64,000 nucleotides of DNA. Source: Leucosporidium creatinivorum (Eukaryota; Basidiomycota; Microbotryomycetes; Leucosporidiales; Leucosporidiaceae). Below are positions 55,317 through 64,000 of the stretch, piece after piece (position 1 is the stretch's first letter; every line of letters starts with the position of its first letter). The notes beneath the pieces were generated by a model. The model made no database searches and was not told where the DNA came from. It saw only the letters and a program-made list of their open reading frames with translations. The stretch spans positions 1,158,808 to 1,222,807 of the forward strand of contig BCKL01000001.1 in NCBI GenBank assembly GCA_001600635.1, in the 5' to 3' direction. Made by a program: the position numbers and the translations under genes.

Positions 55317-57153
55317 ATGGGACGCATGGCTGTATGTAGTCAACTATGACGACCTCTCTGAGCTAGCTGACACTCCTCTGCACACCCTACAGGAAGTGCA
55401 GCGCAAGCTGCTCGAGCAGCTGATGGGAGCTGGTGCGTCTCTGTCCGTTTCTGTGCGATGCAGAGCTCTGCTGACCTTGCTGTACCTCTCTGCATCACCA
55501 CCACACTATCCCCACTGCCCTCCGACCTCTGCTGCTGTCCTGTGCTCTCCGCTACAACAGAGGCGATGGGAATCGTTCAGAGCGACATCTCCATGTGGGA
55601 TCCCAAGGTCTGCCGCCCGTTCGTCTCTGGTATCTGCCCTCACGATCTGTTCACCAACACAGTACGTCGCTTCCGCTTGCCCTACCACGCCGAGACGAGA
55701 GACTGACGAGCTCCCGCTGCTCCCCTCGCTTCCTCCGCTCACAGAAAATGGATCTCGGCTCCTGCCCGCGCACCCACTCGGTCAAGCTCAAGAACGAGTA
55801 CGAAGCGTCGATGAAGAAGGCCGAGGCCGACAAGGATGAGCCCAAGGTGGCCGAGCTCAACAGGCTCAAGGTCGACTACGAGCAAACGGTGCGTAGCTCC
55901 CCTGCGCTCTGCTGCTCGTGCTGGAGAAAGGAACAGCATACTGACGCGTTCATCGTATGCTGTCAGATCTTCGGCTTTGTTGAAGAGTGCGACCGCAGGA
56001 TTCGTGCTGCTCAGCGGAGGCTGGAGAAGACGCCAGAGGAGAACAACCGCACTACCAACCTCGTTCGTGCTATCTACGCCTCCTGGCCGATGCTCTTGCG
56101 CATGCTAACGTTCTGCTATCCCCCAGATGCGCGAGATTGGAGAGATTGAGGGAGCTTACCAGGCCGCCATGGCTCAGGTCGAGCAGCTCGGTTCGTCTTC
56201 GCTCACTCCTCGCGCGCGACACCCCACTGACCGTCTACCACTCATACAGGATCCGAGGGAAAGGTCGAGGAGTCGATGACCCAGCTCACCAAGGCCGAGG
56301 CGCTCAAGAGCGAGAAGCAGGAGAAGGAGCGCGAGCTGCAGCAGCTCACCGAGACGTCGGGAGCCTCGGGACACCAGAAGCTTCGCGTCTGCGACATCTG
56401 TGGTGCTTACCTCTCGGTCCTCGACTCGGATCGTCGTCTCGCCGACCACTTTGGTGGAAAGGTGCGCTTCTCGGCGCCTTCTCGTTCTCGCGCCTCGTTC
56501 TGACCTCTCGGCTTTCGTAGATGCATCTCGGCTACCTTCAACTTCGTCAAACGATGGACGAGTGGCGCGCTCGCGGTCCCCTCCCCACTGGACCCGCTCC
56601 TTCCATGCAGCACAACGGACCTCCAGGCTACAACGCCCCTCCCCCTGCCACCGCAGCTCCCCCTCCCATCACCGCTCCCCCTCCCATGTCCTTCCGCCCC
56701 ATCCCTTCCAACAGCGTGCCTCAAGGCCCTCCTTCCATCCACGGCCCTCCGTCCATCCACGGCCCTCCTGCACCAGGATTCGTACCCGCTTCGTCGGGCG
56801 GAGGCGGATCAAACAGCGGCCGAGGGGATAGGGATCGTCGGGACGACCGTGATCGCCGAGACGACCGAGGAGACGGATACAGGAGTAGCCGATATGATGA
56901 GAGGGATAGTCGCAGCTCGAGGCGCTACGACGAGCGGGACCACCGGTCGAGTCGGAGGGAAGACGATGATAGGCGTAGTTCGCGAAGGGAGGATGATGAC
57001 AGGAGGCCGTCGTCAAGGAGGGAGGATGAGGAGAGGCGCAGTAGCTCGAGGAGGTATGAGGATGACGAGAAGCGGAGCTCGTCGAGGCGGACTCATGAGG
57101 AGGGAGCAGAGGATCGTAGCGACAAGCGGAGAAAGGTGGAGGAGGCTCCTTGA
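55317..57153 (+). CDS. LUC7: LUC7-like U1 snRNP protein with C-terminal RS/RD tail
   Basis: U1 snRNP subunit that stabilises 5' splice-site pairing. The first coding exon is 15 nt (MGRMA), then EVQRKLLEQLMGA, the typical LUC7 start. The first zinc finger spans WDPKVCRPFVSGICPHDLFT and LGSCPRTHSVKLK (CCCH). VAELNRLKVDYEQT, FGFVEECDRRIRAAQRRLEK and IGEIEGAYQAAMAQVEQL form the helices. The second finger is LRVCDICGAYLSVLDSDRRL and ADHFGGKMHLGYLQLR. After a Pro-rich linker the tail has many RRD/DRD and SRR repeats (DRDRRDDRDRRDDRGD), ending DKRRKVEEAP. Eight or so exons, stop TGA at 57151-57153. It fits basidiomycete LUC7L well. Confidence 0.95.
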
Positions 57154-57500
57154 TTTAGCGCCGAGGAGGTCAGAATAATGTACAATGCGGTTCACTGTTT
57201 GCTTTGGCCGAGACTGGAGAAGCTCGCTTCTTTCTCTGCTCCTCTCGCACTTCTCGGCTTCGCTTGTTCGCTCTGAACGAGACCTCGCAGCGGCAACAAG
57301 GAGACGGTAAATCAAGGTAGTCCTAATGATAGCAAAACAGGGATGGTACACAATGGAGGAGGAGGAGGAGGAGGAGGAGGGGCTCGACGTGTAAGACGGC
57401 GCAAGGGGATCGACGACAAGGGAAGAACGAGGGGGAGTCGCAGATAGATGCTAATGGGGATCCGAGGGAGAGATAAGGGAGGGGGAAGCCGACTCCTCGA
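57154..57500. other. convergent 3' region with a (GGA)n tract, 347 nt
   Basis: Between the stops of LUC7 (plus) and the KDM5-like gene (minus). It contains a short purine microsatellite. No gene seen. Confidence 0.45.
57355..57381 (+). repeat. (GGA)n microsatellite
   Basis: About nine GGA units in the shared 3' region of LUC7 and the KDM5-like gene. Simple slippage-prone tract without coding role. Confidence 0.8.
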
Positions 57501-60500
57501 CTAGCCGGAGGAAGTCATGCTGACGGGGTGCTGGTGCATCGACGAGGCTGCGGCAGGGTGCGAAGGCCAGCTCCTCGGCGCCGACTGCTGACCGCCCATC
57601 AACGAGGCTGCGACGGCGGCCGAACCATCCGAGGAGACGTCGTCGGGGAACCTAGGCCTCTGGGCGAGGGATGGCAAGGCGACTTCGGCGGCAGCATCGG
57701 CCACAACGCTGGACGTCTTGCGCTTGCGAGCATTCGCCAAATCGCTGACGCCAATGGGTCCTTCCGAGACGCGACCTGCCTTGTCGGAGCGAGCCTTCAC
57801 CTTGGCAAGCATGGACTTGAGGTCCTCGTCGCTGTAGCGGAGGCGGTAGAACATGTCGCCCTTGGGGAGCGAGGAGTAGTGGTCGGGGCAGGAGATCTTC
57901 TGCTCGTTGCCGACCTCGACAATGATCTGCGAGAGGTAGCACAGAACGCGGCAGGTGCCACACTGGTACTCCTCCTCGTCGAGCTCGGTCGAGTCGACGT
58001 CCTCGTCGGCGTTGGGAAGTAGGCGACGGATGCGAGCTCGAGAGACGAGCTCGCGGTCGACCATCTCCTTGTAGTTGGGGAGCAGCCTGTCCAGATACAA
58101 GTTAGCGGTAGCTCAATAGCAAACGAGTCCAGAAGACCTACCAGCGCGAGTTGCGAGGGCTCTTCTCGTACTGAGCGATGGTGACGAGGAGCTCATCGTG
58201 CGAGAAGACGGGGTTCTTCTTGATGTCGCGGTAGCGGTTGACGCACTTGAGGCCGGTCGGGAGCCAGTCGGGGAGGGCAAAGTTGACCGCCTCGTTGAAG
58301 TTGAAGCCGTGGTTGAAGCCCGAGTGGTAGCCGCGAGGGAAGGTGATGATGAACTCGTTCGGGCGTTGATCGCAGGCGACGACGCGGACGCCGTGCTTCT
58401 TGAGCCGTCCAGGGCTCATAAGGGTGACGAGCTGGAACATGAGGTCGGGCTGTTGGTCGAAGAGCTCGGGAGCGGCGAGCTTCATGGCGGCCTCGAGCTT
58501 CTCGTCGTCGGCGCCGGGAATGCCGTACCAGGTCTTAGTGTCGCCCCAGTGGTGGTAGTTGATGCTGCAGAGGGTCAAGACGGGTCAGCTACATAGCTCA
58601 AGGTCGCGAGGATGAGAGCTCGACCGACCTGTAGGTGTAGTGGTCCTCCTTGTGCCAGGCGAAGGTCGAGAAGACCATGCCGACGTAGATCCAAGGGATC
58701 GTCATCCCCGAGATGTCCGACTTGATGTAGCGCAGAAGCGAGCCAGCGAGGATGGGGAGGTTGTTGAGGTTCCAGCCGTCGCGCGAGTATGGATCCTGAG
58801 GATGAACCTCAAGGTTGGGGAATCCTCTGCGAAGGGGCGAAGGTCGTCAGCGCCGAGATCGCTCCGGCGGCACAGTAAAGTGGACTCACCCTCCGTCCTT
58901 CGTCGAGTTAACATCTGCACCGTACTCGACCTCGACCGTCTCGTGCTGCGACTCAACGAGGCGCCAGAACTCCCGCTCAAAGTGATCCTCAATCGCGAGC
59001 TGCTCGTCGAGCTCGTCCTCGGCGCTGTCGATGTCCATGGCGCGACCCTTGCCCTTGTCGAGTGGCATAGGGTGATCCTGCAGCCACTTCCGCTTGAAGG
59101 CATCCGCTCGCCTGCGGAACGAGTGGAGACTGTGCTCCTCGCCCTCGTCGAATCCGTAGTCGGCGCCGTTGAGGAAGAGGCAAGTGTCACAGAAGAATTG
59201 GGAGGTGGGAACTTCTTGTAGAGGAGGGGAGAGGCAGTTGAGGTGGTAGCCACGATCGCAGCCGTCGCAGAGGACGATCTTGTGAGGGTCGTGGTCCTTG
59301 GTGCAGATCTCGCAGACCTGTAGGGGAGCAAGTCTCAGCTCACCGCTCCTCGTAGCCGAGCCGGTCAGCTAAGCTCACCTCTCCGGGCGTGTCGTCGTAA
59401 GCAGCAGCCTTCTTGACGTCGCGGGAAGGCAGGAGACCGGCGAGCTTCGTGACGGGGGCTACGGACCGAGCGGCCGAAGTGTCAGCTCGAACAACTCGTC
59501 GCTTGTCCACAGATACAGGAGACGCACTTGATCCTTTGTTTTCCATCTCGATGGCCTCGTTGAGCTTGTCCGAAGCGGTGCGGACCTTCTCGTGCGTAGC
59601 GGCGGAAGGTCCAGCGGGTCCTTCGGCGTCGGAGCGAGGCGTAGCCAGCGAATCAGCGCCGTTGCCGGGGTTGGGAGTGGCGTTGAGCTTACTGGCGAGC
59701 TCATCGAGGATGGGAACGTCTTCATTGAGGATGGTAGGGTCGGGAGGAGGAACGCCGCCGGCGAGGTTGACTCGCTTTACGTAGTCCTCGAAGGGCACAA
59801 CGATCTTGAGGTAAGCCGTTTTGAGCTGCGAGCAGACGGTGGTGTTGACGGTGACGTTGTAGCCCATCTGCTTGCCGACCGCGGTCCACTTGCGCTCGTT
59901 CGTGACCTGATCATCGCCGAAAAGTGCGAAAGTCAGCTTTCGTTCTCTCGATGGTGGGCCACAGGCTTCCAAAACCTACACTGGCGTATCCTCCGAGAGT
60001 GGTCACTTCTCGCTTGAGCTTCCACATGTCGAGGGGCTTGTTGCCGATGGTAGGGATCGAGATTCCGCTGCTGCCTTGCTGTCGGTGGAAGAGGTAGAGC
60101 TGCTCGAGGAAGTTGAGACTGGCGCGGGCGGAGGCTTCCATCGAGTTGAGCTGCTGTAGACGAGTCTTAAACCGGAAGGTCTGCACCGGAGCTCACGAGC
60201 GTTAGCGTACAGCGCAAGCGGCAAAGCCGAGCTTCCCGGCCAAGAACGACGCACCTCAGAGTCGAGAGCAAAGGGAGGGCGCCATCCCTCGGGCGGGACG
60301 ATCTTGCAGATGCCGTACTCCTTGGCTTCGACAGCAATCTTCTCAATGTACTCCATGGGGTGCGCAAACTCCTCGACCGAAGGGTGGTAGACGGGCGCCT
60401 CTGGGATCCCGAAGATTCGAGTCGGTCGGCTCTTGGGACGAGGGGCGGGATTGGGGAAGCGTGGCGCATGGGTGCGGATGGTGGAGAAGTCCAGGGGAGG

Positions 60501-60887
60501 AGATTTGGCGAGCTTTGCAGCCCTTCTCGACGGGTTGGCCTTGGGTCCCGTCGTCGTTGTCGAGCTCGAGTCGGTCGCTGCTGTCGAGGCAGCAGGCGGG
60601 GGGGAGCCACGATCCGAATCCTCGGCTTTCGAGGGCCCTGCCGTCGCCAATTTTTGTACGCTAGTATTAAGCGCAGCCAGAGCATTGGTTTTACTCGCCC
60701 GAGCTCCCGGTCGAGGCAGCGTCGCGGGAGTGTTGCGCCCCTTGATGGCGGTCGTCTCAGCCACGCTCGAGACGGAAGGGAGCGCTACAGGGCCCTGCTC
60801 CTCGTCGTCGCCCTCGTCGTCGCTAAAGACGAGGTCCATGGACGAGTGGAACGTCTCCACGGGTGGCACATACTTGCTGGTCGACAT
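57501..60887 (-). CDS. KDM5/JARID1-type histone H3K4 demethylase (compact form)
   Basis: Fe(II)/2-oxoglutarate enzyme. Domains in order: JmjN (IFGIPEAPVYHPSVEEFAHP), ARID (LQQLNSMEASARASLNFLEQ ... LDMWKLKREVTTLGGYAS), a PHD finger (CEICTKDHDPHKIVLCDGCD; GYHLNCLSPPLQEVP), JmjC, and a C5HC2 finger (CGTCRVLCYLSQIIVEVG; ISCPDHYSSL). JmjC keeps the metal ligands: His and Glu in FAWHKEDHYTYSINYHHWGD, and the second His in YHSGFNHGFNFNEAVNFA. The PHD is of the kind that reads unmodified H3. The protein stops soon after C5HC2 with a low-complexity tail (SMHQHPVSMTSSG). It lacks the PLU-1 region and the extra PHD fingers of animal KDM5 and smut Rum1. About eight introns, stop TAG 57501-57503. Confidence 0.92.
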
Positions 60888-61275
60888 GAGCGGCGACTGA
60901 GCTCTTGGAGAGGGAATCTGGAGGGGGCGGCGCCCGAGACGAAAAACGACGTTGGTGTGGTCCGAGAGCAGTCGAAGAGGGTGTAGTCGAGTAGTAGAGT
61001 AGTCGAGAGGCGGTAGGTGCAGCGCAAAGGTGAGAGTCGGAGTTGGAACGATGTCGGAGAAGGCAGAAGAGCTTGGACCAGCTGCTCGCCGACATTTACG
61101 ATCGAGTTGGCCCTCAAGATAGAGAGGAAGCGAGTTGCTAGAGATGCATACGAAAGCTACACAACCACAGCTACATTTTTCCGAAGCGCCCCATCTCTCA
61201 TCGCCGACCTAAGAGGTCCATGCTCGCCCTGCTGAGCGAGAAGTGCGTGTGCCCGCTTCGTTCGGCGGGCCACCC
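60888..61275. other. promoter region of the KDM5-like gene, 388 nt
   Basis: Lies between the F-box protein stop and the KDM5 start, both minus strand. No additional gene or repeat found. Confidence 0.45.
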
Positions 61276-62580
61276 TCAGCGAAAGCCTGCACCGTCCTTG
61301 ACCGAGCAGTGCATCTCCCACCATTCACTAGTGATCCCCGACCGTGCGCAGACGTTGAAAAAATCTTCGACGTCGAGTGAAATGGGAGGATGAGGGGCAA
61401 ACTCGCTTCGGCGACAGCCTGGCGAGGGTCGAATCGTGGCTGCGATGCTGGGGAAAGCAGCCGGTCAGCACTAGCTCTTGCTTTGGGACATGAATGGTCA
61501 ATAGCTCACAGCGCGGGTCCAAGGATCGCATGAGAAGGTCCTGAGCCCTCTCGTCTCCATCCGCCGAGCTGGTCGAGCACGTCCATCACATTCTTGTTCG
61601 TGAGGAAGGCGTCGCTTCGACCGATGGTCACATAGAGGGAGATGGCGACATCCACAGGCAAGAGCCGAGGAGGTATAACCTGCAGCGACAGCTGTCAGCT
61701 CTGCATCCTCCGCCGCAAGATCGCCGAACTCACGACTTGGACCGTAGTGTAGTGGCCGAGCGAGTTCTGTCGTCTACAAGAGGGGTCAGCTGCAGCTTTG
61801 GGCGCTTTGAGGCGAACTATAGCTCACTTGAGCTCCTCAAAGACTCGCAAAGGGTCGTATTCGCGAGTCGCCATGCGGTTCCGAGTGATGCCAGCCTTGC
61901 GATGCATAACGACGTATCGGCACTGCAAACGAGTGGAGTCAGCGACAACATTAAATACGTTCGGAGGCTTGAGCCCTACAGAATGATCCTCTTGCGCGCA
62001 GGCGGTCCCATCTCGGTGTTCTAGTCGGCCAATGATTTCTGTAGGCTTCCGCATCAGCTTCCACATCCCGCTCGGGAGCAAAGCACGATGTATTGAGTAA
62101 CTCACTGGTGAACACAGCCTTCCAACGCCCCTTCATCCACAGACTCCCGTCGTCTTCGCCCCGGCGCTCCACCTCTCGCGAGAGCACTCCGGGGAGGAAG
62201 CGCCGCTCGCATACCTCCTTCCACTGCAGATTCTTCAGCCGTGGGAGCTCGGCATTGAGTAAGAAGTCTCGAGAAAGTACTGGCAGCAACTGCACGAACG
62301 CTCTTGCAGGGATCGGCCGACCTGCAGCGGCGGCGAGGCAGTCCCAGTCGACGTCAGAGTAAGGTAGGTTTGGCGCAGGGCGTAGGATGTGTACTCCAGC
62401 AGCTTCGGCGGCAGCTTCCAGAGGTTCCAGCCAGGCTATCGACTCGCCGGCGATCGTGCGAAGTCTTGACGAGGCCTGCGAGAGGGAAATGGCGCTGGGA
62501 AGGGTGCAGGCGGATATCACGGTAGCGATGAGCTCGGGCGGTAGGTCGTGTAGCCTCGTCGGTAATTCTGTAGCTGACAT
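61276..62580 (-). CDS. F-box protein
   Basis: Likely SCF ubiquitin-ligase adaptor. ATG 62578-62580 starts MSATELPTRLHDLPPELIAT, then VISACTLPSAISLSQASSRL and RTIAGESIAWLEPL, a clear F-box (LPPEL...I.......L......SRL..I). Then LKNLQWKEVCERRFLPGVLS and WMKGRWKAVF, which resemble the W-rich repeats after the F-box of fungal F-box proteins. Later exons give VADSTRLQCRYVVMHRKAGI, the short exon RQNSLGHYTTVQVV, and VIPPRLLPVDVAISLYVTIG. The end is EWWEMHCSVKDGAGFR, stop TGA 61276-61278. About five exons. The target is unknown. Divergent from the tRNA thiolase gene with only 73 nt between ATGs. Confidence 0.78.
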
Positions 62581-62653
62581 TGGAGTGAAGACGAGGTGAA
62601 CGTCGAAAGCGAAGAGTGCCGCCGCTCGCTTTGCGGTTCTCTCGCTCAGCCCA
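62581..62653. promoter_or_regulatory. very short divergent promoter (73 nt), F-box gene / MTU1
   Basis: The two ATGs face away from each other with 73 nt between. Core promoters and 5' leaders must overlap or one must extend into the neighbour's coding region. No TATA-like motif is visible. Confidence 0.5.
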
Positions 62654-64000
62654 ATGAGCACTTTCGCGAGGCGAGCTCAAGCCGCGCTCGCCAAGCACCA
62701 CCGCATCCGAAAAGCTTACAGCACTGCGTCAACACCGGTCCAACAGTCATGGGGGCCACCACCGCCGGGAACCAAGGTCTTCGCCGCCATGTCAGGAGGG
62801 GTCGACAGCTCTGTAACGGCGAGGATGCTCCTTGAGCAAGGCTACGACGTCGCGCCAGTCTTTATGAGGAATTGGGACACCCTGGATGAAGCCTCGGATT
62901 CAGGAGGGTGCGAATGGGAGCGTGATTGGGAAGCAGTCCAGCGCATCTGTCGAGAATCGCTCGGCGGAGTTCAGCCTGAGCTTGTGGACCTCTCCAAAGA
63001 GTACTGGAACTCGGTGTTTCAAGAGGCGCTCGACGACTGGGCTGCAGGCGTGACGCCGAACCCGGATGTCAACTGCAAGTGAGTTCGGCGCTCAGCTTTC
63101 TTCTCCAGGTCGCTGACAGAATGCCCTTCACAGCCAGCAGATCAAGTTCCGCGAACTCCCAGATCGACTATTCGAGAAGGACCCACATGCATGGCTAGCT
63201 ACTGGCCACTACGCCCGCCTACTGCCCTCGCCCATCGACCCCTCCCTCCCCTCCCTCCACCGGGCCTCTTCCCTTCCCAAGGATCAATCTTACTACCTCT
63301 CTACCTCATCAATATCCGCTCTTTCCCGTACCCTTTTCCCGCTCGGCGACCTCACCAAGGACGCTGTGCGAGATCTGGCGAGGAAATGGAACCTCCACAC
63401 CGCCGAGCGCAAGGAGAGCATGGGCATCTGCTTCGTCGGCGTTCGCAACCGCTTTGGGACCTTTCTTGGTGCGCTCGGCTGATCACGATGTGCTGTAGGA
63501 GTATGACTGACTCTGTGATGCCCTCTGCAGACTCTTACCTCGAGCCAAAACCGGGCAACATCGAGGATGCTTCGGGCAAGGTCGTCGGTCAGCACACTGG
63601 GCTCTGGCGCTACACCATCGGCGAAGGCGCTCGTCTTGGAGGATTCCCGACCAAGATGTATGTCGGTCGGAAAGATGTTGAACGCAACGTCGTCGTCATC
63701 GTTCCGGGAGAGTGAGTTTGGTTCCGATTCGTCGAGGTTGAGCATCGCTGACAGCTCTTCCTCTACAGCTCGCCTCTCCTCCGCGTCACTCGTCTATCTA
63801 CCGAAGGCTTTATCTGGTCTTCACCTCACCACCCGCCACCAGCCATTGACTCGGAAGAGGGCTTTACGGTCTCGGCGCAGACTCGGTCGCTGCAAGCCGG
63901 CGCGCTGTCTGACTGCACGGTCAGGCGGCTCTCGGACGGCTCGCTCTCGGTGGAGCTCTTGCAGCCGATCAAAGGCGTCTCTCCAGGACAAGCAGTAGTC
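62654..64000 (+). CDS. MTU1: mitochondrial tRNA-specific 2-thiouridylase (MTU1/TRMU/MnmA), 3' end cut off
   Basis: Enzyme that thiolates U34 of mitochondrial tRNA Lys, Glu and Gln. MSTFARRAQAALAKHHRIRK is a basic, Ser/Ala-rich mitochondrial presequence. The PP-loop is FAAMSGGVDSSVTARMLLEQ, followed by VAPVFMRNWDTLDE. The first catalytic Cys lies in NPDVNCN|QQIKFRELP, rebuilt across an intron. HAWLATGHYARL, SLPKDQSYYLS, and the second Cys in ERKESMGICFVGVRNRFGTF follow. GNIEDASGKVVGQHTGLWRY and TIGEGARLGG complete the central domain; the beta-barrel domain runs to the window end (IKGVSPGQAVV). At least four exons. The missing end should be only a few dozen residues. Confidence 0.93.

Noticed and set aside
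1-64000. Transposons, retroelements, CRISPR arrays, bacterial-type operons
   Set aside because: No transposase, reverse transcriptase, integrase, terminal repeats or regularly spaced repeats were seen. The window is ordinary intron-rich fungal gene space.

Overview
The window is nuclear DNA from a basidiomycete fungus, most likely a red-yeast-type member of Pucciniomycotina (Microbotryomycetes, e.g. Rhodotorula/Sporobolomyces relatives). The evidence is high GC content, very dense genes, many short (about 50-110 nt) introns with GTGAGT/GTGCGT-type donors, a strongly conserved CTGAC branch site and a CAG acceptor, and a fungal gene set including a peroxisomal D-amino-acid oxidase. The genus cannot be fixed from the sequence alone. 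I recognise 28 protein genes (two cut by the window edges). I see no tRNA, rRNA, CRISPR array or recognisable mobile element. Gene models were built by eye from exon frames and splice consensus; small exon-edge errors are possible.

Layout. 1-6.2 kb (+): end of DOA1/PLAA, a 4-coumarate-CoA-ligase-like acyl-CoA synthetase, an orphan. 6.4-10.2 kb (-): VAC1/PEP7 (FYVE, endosome) and D-amino-acid oxidase with a C-terminal SKL. 10.4-17 kb: NPR3 (GATOR1/SEACIT), HPM1-like histidine methyltransferase, SF3B6/p14, and an NmrA-like reductase. 17.8-30.2 kb: POL5/MYBBP1A, a coiled-coil orphan, MSH3, COQ2. 30.3-35.3 kb: an F-box/LRR-like protein, a tiny cysteine-rich protein gene whose start codon is split by an intron, and an aquaglyceroporin. 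35.7-39.9 kb: HOP1 (HORMA plus PHD-like zinc finger). 40-46.5 kb: orphan A, bracketed by two roughly 95% identical 331/332-nt direct repeats, then FAL1/eIF4A3. 46.7-57.2 kb: SF3A3/PRP9, FRG1, orphan B, an ExoIII-type AP endonuclease, an acidic orphan, LUC7. 57.5-64 kb: a compact KDM5-type demethylase, an F-box protein, and the 5' part of mitochondrial tRNA 2-thiouridylase.

Themes. Five genes act in splicing or on spliced mRNA (SF3B6, SF3A3, LUC7, FRG1, FAL1). Two genes serve DNA mismatch/base repair (MSH3, AP endonuclease), and HOP1 is meiotic. The most interesting parts are: (i) the 40-52 kb zone, where the 3' end of FAL1 has been copied to the far side of orphan A, and where orphans A and B share a C-terminal domain (WWRxQxC ... 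RVxxHFxxC) that I do not recognise; (ii) unusual intron positions: a GC-AG intron inside the MSH3 Walker A motif, a start codon split A|TG, an exon whose only coding content is ATG, a 16-nt microexon, a stop-free 60-nt intron inside the VAC1 FYVE finger; and (iii) a TCGGCGC word that recurs inside introns on the transcript strand.
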